DNA of 64,000 nt. It comes from Termitomyces sp. T153. Taxonomy: Eukaryota; Basidiomycota; Agaricomycetes; Agaricales; Lyophyllaceae. The DNA is taken from NCBI GenBank assembly GCA_018296165.2, contig JACKQL020000057.1, forward strand, positions 124,001 through 188,000. The letters are read 5' to 3'. Positions 54,576 to 64,000 of this stretch are shown here, one piece after another. The translations under genes and the position numbers were made by a program. Positions within the stretch are counted from its first letter, which is position 1; the number at the start of each line of letters is the position of its first letter. The notes beneath the pieces were generated by a model. It was not told the origin of the DNA and did no database searches. It saw nothing but the letters and a program-made list of their open reading frames with translations.

Positions 54576-56751
54576 CTAGTCCCAGGTGGTGCGGTAGGAG
54601 TCTGCGTGCTTGAACTCAGTCTTGATCTGCTCAATCAAGTACCAGCCCGGGGTGCAATAGGTGATGTGATTGCTGGTCGAGCCACCTTTATTTTGACCGG
54701 AATGGAGTTGGCCGACAATGCGGCTTTCCGTCCCAAACGAGGGAACCCGAGTCTCCCTTGGCGGAAAAGTCTTCATTGGTATTTTCGACAGCATTGTAGA
54801 TACCGAGCTCCATGGACACGACAGTTGGGTTGTTTTTGAATGAAACGAGACCTGCATAGCGCCCTACAGTGAGACCAGTCGTGTTGCCGTCTTTGCCAAC
54901 CATCAAGTAACGTTGGCCGTCGACACCAATCTCGGGTGAATGGCAAGGTCAGCCTCCGTAGCGCAGCCCTGGATGCGCAGTTTCCTTTCATCGGGAAACT
55001 GGAAGGTGGATGCAACATCAGACATAGGATAGAGTAGTTCAGCGAGAGCCATAGGGGTGTATTTGGATCCTGGAAAGGGTTGGGTTCGTCAGAGAAGGAA
55101 GATACGAGAAAGAAAAACGAAACCGAGGTCCACGACATTGCCTTCGAAATGCGGCTTGACCTTCGCTTCTGCAGCCACGAACACGGCCCAGTGTGAGGTG
55201 TAGGCAGGTCCGATTTCTCCGTGAGGTCCTTTTACTCCAACTTCGATGGGGCGGGCATAATGCATATGTCCAATGTTGCGCTGCAGCTTGATATCGGACC
55301 AGTCCGTCGTTACCATGCCATAGAGGGCTTCGAGATCGACGACCGCTTCATTTTCTGCCTCTAAGCTGCGTTGAAGTCGCCGGATCTGTTTCGGCGCCTC
55401 CGGGTCCTGCCCCACCTTGGCCTGCTGTGTAGCGATGCCGCGAGTGTAATATTCCGCGAGCATGGCATGGTCAACAATTGCCTTTCTGATGTCATCGAGG
55501 CCGTGCTGGAAACGACGCATGCCACAAACACGAACATAATTCTCCTTCATGCCACCCCTGTGCTCATATTTGGTGGCGGTATCATTGCGCAAGACATGAC
55601 AGTTGCTCACACCAAAAACCCTGTTACTGGGATTGCCGTGCTTATCCTTGTTCTCGTGGAACCACATAGTGAGGGTTCCCTGGGTATCCTCTCCCTCCAT
55701 CTCTCCCATGGCAAGAGGTACGCCGAGAGAAGCGGTAAGGAAGTATCGAACGTAGTGGGTGGGGTCTCCCTCACTAACGTGACACATGAGAGGAGGGCCA
55801 GCTAGCATCTGTGGTTCTGCCTCCCGCCACTCCACAATCACACCTTCAACGCCGTTCTTCCGCAGAAGTGCAAGGATCTCTTGAGAGACCTCGTGGGCGG
55901 TCTCGCGGGAGGTAGAACCAGGCCTGATTCCAACCCAGATCACGACGGGACCAAGAGTCCCCTTCACCTTGTCCTCCAGCGCCTCCTCTCCCTTGGCAGT
56001 GTGGGTAAAGAAACGCGCAGGGTCAATGGATGTCCATTGGACTTTGTGGGCCTGGATGAGGTTGCAAATTTGGGGACCGACAGTGAGCCAGATGTCATTC
56101 AAAGGAGTGTCGAAGACGCCGCGGAGGGACTTGACTGGGATGAAAGAAAATCTGCCAGTGGGCTCGGGGAAGGGGGTAGTGCGGAAGTCGGAACGATAGA
56201 CGAGTTCTGGGTGGTCGCCGTTGCTAGTGATGCCACTGTAATACGTGATCCTTTCGTACTCGCTGGAAGCGTGCTTGGAAATGAATTTGTCGCTCAAGGC
56301 TGGGGAACTAGGCGAGCGGGACGAGCCGGAGATCTGGATCAGCTGGCCATGGGAATTTATGCATTCCACATTCCAGGGCAAACAGCGAGAGCTCTGGGCG
56401 AAAGGTGGTAAGAGCAATATAGAGGTGGGAAGAAGACAAAAGACTTGCTCAACAACCCCGGATGATTCTTCATCGTGGCAACAACCTGCGCAGTAGTCTT
56501 AGAGACTCCTATACGGAACATGGTAAGTATGACATGGATGTGCAGTGGGCTGAAAGGGAGAAGGACGAGCGTGAAGGACGAGAGTGAAGGACTCGGAATA
56601 TCTCGAAGCCATATATTGCAAATGGAAAAAGATACTCGCCTTCGCCGAGAAGCCCACCATTTTTGAATTCATCTTCGGTGAAGGGGAAAGCTGCAAGACG
56701 TCAGCGTGGAGGAGCAAACAAAACAAAATCGAACACACCTGGAGCAGACAT
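54576..56751 (-). pseudogene. Chymotrypsin-fold (PA clan) serine-protease-like gene with two frameshifts
   Basis: Minus strand. Candidate start MSAP, with an exon AFPFTEDEFKNGGLLGEG; the following exon joins are uncertain up to about 56330. A long exon (to about 55140) then carries SEYERITYYSGITSNGDHPE, VKGTLGPVVIWVGIRPGSTS, FGVSNCHVLR (likely catalytic His) and HMHYARPIEVGVKGPHGEIG. Then YTPMALAELLYPMSDV, and after a -1-type shift at about 54935, YLMVGKDGNTTGLTVGRYAG, FSAKGDSGSLVW (catalytic Ser in GDSGS, about 54741-54763), and after a second shift RIVGQLHSGQNKGGSTSNH and the end FKHADSYRTTWD. Both shifts must be corrected to obtain the family C-terminus. They may be real decay or indel errors in the assembly. 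Confidence 0.65.
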
Positions 56752-57464
56752 TTCGGTTGTCGCGGTGTTGACGCAGATTGATTTTGGGACGCGTCTTTAT
56801 ATATCCAAAAAAAACATGCTGTTAGCTCCGAGAATAGGGATCTTCACCCATCCACTGTTTCAAAACATCGACTGTTTCAAAACGGTTGGTGCTGAGAAGG
56901 GCGCTCGCGTGAGTGGCGCGCGACAACAGCACGTGACCTTCCTCAAAGGCCAATTTGAATGTGTGACCCTTGCTGGAACCACCTCTCTGCTTCAGTGTCT
57001 GTAATTCTCGACCTTTTTCCATTCGCTTCCGTGCCACACCCACAGCACAGGCTAGTGCAGGACAGATCGTTGGCAATGCTGCCTAACAAGGCTTTCCTTG
57101 ATCGAGTCCCTCCCGACTTCCGGCAACTAAAGTACTATCGACCTGGATGAAGTCATAGTATGGCTCATTTCACCTTTGCCGGACCCCGAATGCGCCTCCC
57201 ATTTCTCTTGTTCCCGCTGCTCGCTCTCAGGATGCGTGTGAACATACACACGCGCCGTTCGAGCCTTTCAAGGCTTTCAACTTTCTTTACACCCCTCAGT
57301 TATCGTCCAAACCGGTCATATGATGCATCACAGGGTGTCATAGTGGGCGTTAAATTTAAATTACGGTTGTAGAACTTTCTGATGATTAAGTATGCGAATA
57401 CACACAAGCAAGCCGCATGGCTATGGTATAAGAAGGAAAATCGCAAGTCGTTTGTGTGCGCTGC
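56752..57464. other. Gene-free divergent interval upstream of PL8 copy 2
   Basis: About 710 bp between the starts of the protease-like gene and the second lyase. A short direct repeat (GTTTCAAAACATCGACTGTTTCAAAAC) lies at 56859-56882. No gene supported. Confidence 0.45.
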
Positions 57465-60400
57465 ATGATGAAGTGCAACGCGGTCCCCTTTGGCCTCATT
57501 CTTGTAACCCTTCGGTACATCCGTACATCCAGTTGTGCTGTTACCAATGAATCTCTCTACACGAGCATATCATCTTCGCCGGGGACACGAAGCAATAGCG
57601 CCATACTTTCAGTTTATTCGCCGTTCTATCCATTACAGACTCCGAGTCGTGCAGTAGCAACTTTCGTCATGAGCCCCTACATATCCGAGCAGGTGTCCAC
57701 CAGTATCGCGAGTTCTTCGACCGCTTTTCCGAAGACGAAGAGCTATTCAGCCCAGCAAGACATTGATATCATATACGAGCGTCGTTTAAACTCAATTGTC
57801 GGCGCCCTTCCTGATCCTGCTGGTAGCATTTCCGCTTGGTCGATATGCTTATCATACTATGAATGTAGTTTTCCTGACGATAATCGGTTGATCTAGGCTT
57901 TCTTCACTGGGGCCAGATGGAAAATGGCCTAACAGCGAAGTCGATTATACGACTGGTTGTGCTGCTCGTCGAGCGAATTGGCCGGCTCAGGAGCATTGGC
58001 AACGTATTTGTCAGTCTTTTCAAGTTTCATGGATTAATTTGATTATCCACGCCTTCAACGTTCAGTGGTGATGGCGGCTGCTTGGCATGGCGGTCTTTCT
58101 GGTGCAAATCAATACGTCAAGGACACCACTATCAGGGCAGCCATATCAAGAGCGATGGACTATTGGTTTTCACGAGACTTTACAAACTTGGCCTGCCTTG
58201 CGTCTGGAGGAACCGTGTCTTGTCCATGTACCAATCTTAATAACTCATTATGGTAGGTGGTCTTATGGCTAGCGGCTTCGAAAGAATAACCAAGTCAAAT
58301 ACCGAGGAACACCAATTGGTTTTCAAACGTGAGGAAAACAGTCAATAGACGATTGACCTTCTGAAATAGGCTACAGATTATCCTGATCCCAGACCTCGTA
58401 GGACAAAGTTGCGTTTTGTTAAATGGAACTCTTACTCCAGCGGAGGTTGTCAGTTGTGCCAGCACGTTGGTCCGCTCATATGACACCTTCGATACCAATA
58501 TTCCAGGCGTTGGATTTCTAACCGGTGCCAATACTTTAGACGTTGCTAGCATTGGGATTGATTTTTCTTTGCTCACGGTCAATCTCACGGTACTTACTGA
58601 TGCGTATCGAAGGGTACACTTGGAGCTTGCCGTTGAAAACAGCGTCAAAGCTGATGGCATACGACCCGATGGAGCCTTTGGTGATTACAATAAATCATTT
58701 CAGTGTATCTTCCCCCATCATATTTACCGATCTCTTACCAGGACAGCATGGTGGAATCCTATATAATGGGAATTATGGTAAGGAAGCTCCTCAGCCTATC
58801 TGAATGTTCTCAAACTGTTCTGTCAGGCAAAGATTAGTATGTCCTTGCGCACTATGCATCACACATTCCATTGATGACCGGTGCGTGTGTAGCATCAACG
58901 ATATTCTCGGTTTCGAGATAGAGGCTGGGGGTACCCAATTCGCTGCAAACGCTACTGCGCAGGCTGCATTGGAAACCCTGCTTGATGGAGATCGCTGGAT
59001 GATATATGGGAACTCTCTAAAGGGGACTCTGCATTGGGATTTTGTATACCGTTCCTGTCCTTCCTTGTGAAATACTAACACGTTTATTAATTAGTCTGTT
59101 TTGGGAAGATTCATCAGCTTTCCTGTTATTGATGCACAGTAAGTTACACCACCGCTTACTGATTATTTGGTCTGCGATTGACCAAAGCTTAGAGCCACGG
59201 GAAGTCTCAACTTGAATCTGACGCAGGTCCTTGAATTAGGACAAATCTGGTCCTCAGACTCCTTAGTCACATTTGCCGGGAGCTTATCACAGACCGTGAC
59301 AAATGCTAATGCAGGGAGTCTCAAAGGAAATCGCATGTTCTTCACGAATGATTATATGGTAAGACCTTTGTAGGAAAGGACGACAAGATCCTCACGTAGA
59401 TTTCAGGTTCATCGTGGTCCTAATTATGTGACTACTGTCAAAATGTACTCATCAAGAACCCAGAACACGGAATGCACTAATTCTCAGAACGTAAGTCTCT
59501 GATGCAATTTGGCAATATCACGTATTGAAAGGTGCACAGCCTTTTGGATTTCATCTTTCCGATGGGACGGTGTACACATACCTTCGTGGTGACGAATACG
59601 AAGATATTGCTGCTGCCTGGGACTGGAACCTTATTCCAGGGACAACAGTCGATTATGGGGCAACAATCTTGAGCTGCGATCATACACAGTTCACAGGTAT
59701 TGAAAACTTTGTCGGTGGGGTTTCGGATGGAGAAAGAGGAATCGCTGTTATGAGGTACACAAACCCGGTTACGAAATCCCTGAAGTGGCAGAAAGTTTGG
59801 TTCTTCCTCGATGATGACGTGCAACATGTGATGATAGCGAATATCACATCGACTACTAGTGCCCCAGTGTACTCGGTACTCGACCAACGTCTCCATACAA
59901 CTTCCGTTGTTCAAGAGGAACTAGTTGTTGACGGAACTAGGTCACAAACTCTTTGGCACGGAAGAATGGGATATATTCTGCCGCAAACCGATTTTGTCAA
60001 TATAACCATAGAGGCAGGGCAGAAAACCGGCAACTGGTCGACGATAGGAACCTCGACCCAACCTGCTGCTATTGTTGACCTGTTTGCCGCTTGGATCAAC
60101 CACAGTTCCCTTTCAACACCGATTGCATACACCATTTACCCTGACACGGATGTCGCAACGTTTTCGAAAAAGAGCAAGAAACTTCGTCTTCGAACAGTGC
60201 AGAATGATGCACACGTATCCGCCATATATGATGAAGTTCACAAACTATGCATGATCATTTTTTGGGATGTCGATGGCGGCTCAACCACCATCACACCTCC
60301 ATCCCAGAGGTCTATCACAATTTCAACAAATGGAAACAGCGCTCTAATTTATAAATTTGATTCTGGGGAGCTCGTCATTTCTGATCCATCGCAGACATTA

Positions 60401-60505
60401 AGCTATATCGAGGTCATAATCAGTTCTCAGCAAATTAAGAAGACTGCATCAATTGCCATGCCGCAAGGGGGGTTAGCAGGTAGTAGTATCACTCAGATAG
60501 TATGA
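57465..60505 (+). CDS. Polysaccharide lyase family 8 (copy 2)
   Basis: Paralogue of the 51132 gene with the same exon pattern. Starts MMKCNAVPFGLILVTLRYIR; between the signal region and the lyase fold it has an extra Ser/Thr-rich stretch of roughly 70 residues (YTSISSSPGTRSNSAILSVY) absent from copy 1. Lyase motifs: LSSLGPDGKWPNSEVDYTTG, AAAWHGGLSGANQYVKDT, NTNWFSN, GANTLDVASIGIDFSLL, the catalytic loop DGAFGQHGGILYNGNYGKD (about 58670-58850), MFFTNDYMVHRGPNY, then the beta-sandwich GFHLSDGTVYTYLRGDEYED, WDWNLIPGTTVDYG, SQTLWHGRMGYI, VDLFAAWINHSSL. Ends GGLAGSSITQIV. Intact as far as I can follow. Likely secreted; substrate unknown. Confidence 0.9.
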
Positions 60506-60620
60506 CTTCCTAACTCGTCTGGGCACTGATATTAATGTCTATACTGATACCTTAATCCAAGACTGGTTTCCAAAGAAGTATACAGTGAATGTATTCAGAT
60601 CGTATGAAAGCTAAAACAGA

Positions 60621-61571
60621 TCAAAATACTGGCTCAGAATGATCTTCAGCTGGTTGTTGATAGGTCTCCTGAGGTGTAGATGTCTCCTCTGCGGCTGCTA
60701 CTGGAGGGAAAGATACGGCTTCTCTTTGCTCAGATGAGGGCTCGGAGACAACCTTGTCCACGGGAGGTTCAAAGATTGTCACGGAATCAGGGAGGGGTTG
60801 ACGAGGTCCAGTTTGACCCTCGGGGTCAGATCCCTTCATGCTGAAAAGAGAATCAGGGACGTTTAGTTTATCTCAACAAAAAATGAAGTTAAGAACACAC
60901 ATTTTGACCTTGATACCAAGGACACCCTGCTTGAGAAGCACATGGCGGACGGCGTAGTCAACAAAGTCGCGAGCGGGTTGACCGGAGTGCAGCATGAAAC
61001 CGTCGGTGAACTTCATTGACTTGGCACGAGCAGCACGGAGCTTGCCAGAGACAACAACCTCACAACCCTTGGCACCAGACTCCATGACGAAGCGGAGGAC
61101 ACCATAGCAAGCACTAGAAGAGGCGATCAGATGAAAACGCAGGTGATCAATGCTGGTACGCACCGGCGGACGGCAAGACCACCGAGGAGCTTGTACCTCA
61201 AGCTCTCGCACTGGGCGATAGCAGAGAGACCACGGTATTGGACCTTTTCAGCATAAAGCTCGAGGGAGTTTTCAGGGAATTTGAAGCGCTTTTGAACAAG
61301 GGCAGTGAGTTCACGGATGCGGCGGCCCTTCTCGCCAAGGACTTCCTGGGTGTGGGTGGCACGGATGATGATCTTTTTTGGTTTGAACAATTGAGCAATC
61401 TGACAGAGGCGATAGAGGAAGGAGGGTCACCTCAGTGCGGGCGTGGGTGACTCGGACATCGCAGCCAGAATAACCCTCCTCTGCGAGTTCGCGGGTGAAA
61501 AATTCGTTGAGCTCGGCGCGGAAAACACCATCGGCGACAAACTTGCGCTTTTTGCTGATTTGAGCGGACAT
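60621..61571 (-). CDS. RPS3: 40S ribosomal protein uS3
   Basis: Small-subunit protein with a type-II KH domain. Starts [20 protein letters not shown], then [40 protein letters not shown] (KH loop), [93 protein letters not shown], and a C-terminal tail starting [20 protein letters not shown]. Introns are GT-AG. The tail after VDKV is acidic and Pro-rich, as in other fungi. Confidence 0.96.
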
Positions 61572-62088
61572 CTTGAGGAGAGAAATGCGACGGGCGGCGA
61601 CGACGAGCTTGCCTTGAAAATGGATTAGCCAAATCTCAGGTCACGCGCGCTCGGTGGCTTGAGAAAATAGACAGTACCACCGCAATTTCCCGAAGCTCCT
61701 CTATATCAACAATTTCTTCGTTCCTTCCCACGCTATTCATTTCCACTCTTCCGGTAAGTCTCTCTCATATCTCCCATTTTCCTTTTGTTTCCTTTTCAAT
61801 GACGAGTGTTGTTATCTTACAACCTTTGGCACCTCTTAGTAGACCTGTTTCACGAGTAACGGGACCTTGTCTCGCGTGATTCACTGACATGAATGACTTG
61901 CTGAGATTTATTTTGTTTCGTTTCATCTTCGACAAACATTCATTTTGACTTCAGTACTAACGCAAACACTGTTGCAGGTTCATCCCCTTTGGTTGGCATT
62001 TCATAGTACATGTACCAGGGTTTCTTGTACATATTAAATTCCATAGTGGAATGTCAATGTCGTGGCGTAACACCATTTAGGATACATC
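61572..62088. other. Gene-free interval between thiolase end and uS3 start
   Basis: About 520 bp. Plus-strand TTCCGGTAAGTC (61749-61760) and GTTGCAGGTTC (61973-61983) could be splice signals of an untranslated transcript, but no coding region or known RNA is visible. Confidence 0.4.
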
Positions 62089-63813
62089 TCAGTGGCGTGC
62101 TTCATTGACGAAAACAGCAGCAGCACCCATCCCACTGCCAACACACATGCTAGTACACAAGAGGCTTCCACCAGTTCGTTGCAGCTCCGCTAAACCAGTT
62201 GCAACCTGACGAGCACCGGCTAAATAAAATCGTCAGTAATAAGTTTTTTAGAGAGATTGGTAGAACATACTCATTCCAACTGGATGGGAAATTGCAATTG
62301 ACCCGCCGCTGTCATGACATTACAGTGAATTTTTACATGAGAACGACTTTGGAAGAGATACTTTGGATTGATTTTCTCAATTGGAATCCGGAGTTCTTCA
62401 ACGCAATAAGCGAATTGTGATGCAAAAGCTTCGTTGATCTAATTTGAGAACGAGTCAAAACCAATGCCACAGCATTGAAGGCTCAATGAAATACCTCAAA
62501 GACATCAATCTCTTCCTTCGTCAAACCAAGCTGCGAAAGGACCCTGGGAATTGCGTATATTGGTGAGATACCCATATATCTAGGTTCAACGCCTGGCCAA
62601 GTCATTGTCGAGTCAATTGTTCACTTTTTTCATATATTAAAGGCCTTGAACGGGACATACCGACGATCGCGCTTCCAACCCATTTGCCCACTATAGACAT
62701 ACCGTCTCTTTGCGCGCGCGCGCGCGTCGTGAGGACACAAATGGCCGCTCCATCGCCAACTCCACTGGCATTTCCAGCTGTAGTAGAAGCCTCACCCCAG
62801 TTGGGAAACACTGGCTTGAGGGAGGCAAGCGACTCGGCACTTACGTTTGGCCGTATTGTGTCGTCCTTGGAATGTACAGTGCCTTTGATCTGAATTGGGA
62901 TGATCTCATCCTGGAAGATGCCTGAAGAAAACGCCTGTCTGACATGAAATAATCCACGAGGGATCGAGTCAAAGTGAAGGGTACCTTATTAGCCCTCTCA
63001 TGCGAAATCAACGCGTACTTGTCCTGCTTTTGGCGTGACACCTTGTATGTCTCCGCGACCATTTCGGATGTCCAGCCCATAGGCTGCGAATGTAAGGGAG
63101 AAGATCTTGCGATTGACACCAAATCTTACCTGGATACAATCATGAGCTTCATGTGATTGAGAGACTGCCTCGCACACTTCTGGTGTTGGACGAGGGCTAG
63201 TTATTTGCCTGTCAACTGAGAGTGAAAGCGGAGGGCAGATGTACTGACTTGAGACTCATGCTCTCGACACCAATAGCGAGCCCGAGTGATGCCTCTCCTG
63301 CTTGGATAGATTGGGCGATACTGCGTATTGCCATCAAACCCGATGAACAAAGGCGGTTCACAGTTGAAATAGGCACATGGTGAGGTATCCCAGCAGCCAA
63401 GGCTGCAGCACGCGACACATACAAAGGTGAAGGTGGATGGCAAGTACCTTGCGCAAGTTCAGAGAGTGCAGCGGAGAGTGAAAACCATCTTACCAACACA
63501 GATATCGTCTATCTTGGAAGGATCGAGTCTGGTCTTGTCCAGAGTCGCCTGGGTGCGATGTTGAAATAGTTGTGGAGAACACGGTTAAGACCAGACTTGC
63601 CTTGAAGAGAGCATACAGCATCTCGTCGACGGGTACATCTTTGAATTGCCCCTTCTTAGCCCTTCCAATAGGTGTACGTTTCGCAAAGGTGATGACGACA
63701 TCGTCTGGATTCTTCTGGAGGATGGCGGCCAGGCCACGAGGGGCAGCCCGAGTCGATGCCGCACGGACGACGTGAGGGACACGGTGGGCAAGGGAGGAGG
63801 AGGAAAGGAACAT
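62089..63813 (-). CDS. 3-ketoacyl-CoA thiolase (acetyl-CoA C-acyltransferase)
   Basis: Last step of fatty-acid beta-oxidation: thiolytic cleavage of 3-ketoacyl-CoA. Starts MFLSSSSLAHRVPHVVRAAS, a Ser/Arg-rich leader suggesting mitochondrial import; no clear PTS2. Then DVVITFAKRTPIGRAKKGQF, LDPSKIDDICVG, ISTVNRLCSSGLMAIRSIAQ (acylated Cys, about 63341-63362), GVESMSLK, PMGWTSEMVAETYKVSRQKQ, GNASGVGDGAAICVLTTR, INEAFASQFAY, GGSIAISHPVGMTGARQV (active-site His) and LLCTSMCVGSGMGAAAVFV (second Cys). About nine exons, GT-AG. Odd point: SHP where thiolases have GHP. Confidence 0.92.
62716..62729. repeat. (GC)n dinucleotide run inside thiolase exon
   Basis: GCGCGCGCGCGCGC in the coding strand of the thiolase, encoding the T-R-A-R-A-Q segment. 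Simple repeat in frame. Confidence 0.8.
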
Positions 63814-64000
63814 GGTATGGGGAATGTGGGGAAATGTCAGGACATGGCTGCTTTATGAGAGTTTCCCAGCGCTGCCCGTCCCGATCGCGCTCAGAAGGCA
63901 TGGTCACGTGGAAATATATTTCTACAAATGCATTACGGACAATAGATTCAGAATAGTTGTAGTACGTATGGTAGTTCGGCTGACAAGTGGTCCGGAGCAA

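Noticed and set aside
57456..57464. Upstream GTG start for PL8 copy 2
   Set aside because: An ATG follows 9 bp later and begins the hydrophobic leader; non-ATG initiation is unnecessary.

Overview
The window is genomic DNA of a filamentous basidiomycete, most likely an Agaricomycete. Host genes are cut by many introns of about 46-60 bp, and the gene set fits: PL8 polysaccharide lyases, a GH16 glucanase, a Ras-GEF fused to a P-loop domain, a SRA/YDG protein, MYG1, Mpp10, Sec9, eL15 and uS3.

Layout. 1-5350: wreckage of Ty3/gypsy retrotransposons (E1 with its 3' LTR, E4, a chromodomain scrap E5). 5589-17582: host genes: RasGEF (-), SurE-like phosphatase (+), GH16 glucanase (-), ribosomal protein eL15 (-), MFSD1-like MFS transporter (-), four-helix MARVEL-like membrane protein (-). 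17583-35832: an 18 kb transposon graveyard with a pol remnant E6 (-) split by a solo LTR, a probable non-LTR remnant, and a long Ty3/gypsy element E2 (+) carrying a second solo LTR; E2's 3' LTR abuts the 3' end of a third related element E3. 35833-39172: MYG1 exonuclease (-), a GPI-type cell-surface protein (-), and an unrecognised protein (+). 40205-42204: a broken CK1-like kinase. 43549-49251: SRA-domain protein, Sec9-like SNARE, Mpp10 (all -). 49662-60505: a SUR7/PalI-like membrane protein (+), then two tandem PL8 lyases (+) flanking a frameshifted PA-clan serine-protease-like gene (-). 60621-63813: uS3 and 3-ketoacyl-CoA thiolase (both -).

The most interesting structure is in the retrotransposons. 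Downstream of the integrase/chromodomain and before the 3' LTR, all three related elements carry a ~1-2 kb module holding, on the strand opposite to pol, the remains of a gene with a CX2CX6C-X15-CX2CX6C zinc-cluster-like motif. It is interrupted at the same place by a 46-50 nt intron that is canonical only when read antisense. It looks like an antisense accessory gene that kept its intron through retrotransposition. The TE blocks are almost devoid of CpG and catalytic Asp codons have become Asn, as expected from cytosine methylation and deamination; a SRA-domain (methyl-CpG-reader type) gene lies 8 kb away. Two solo LTRs have perfect 5-bp target-site duplications (GTTAC, ACCTT), and one sits exactly inside a reverse-transcriptase codon run that becomes continuous without it.
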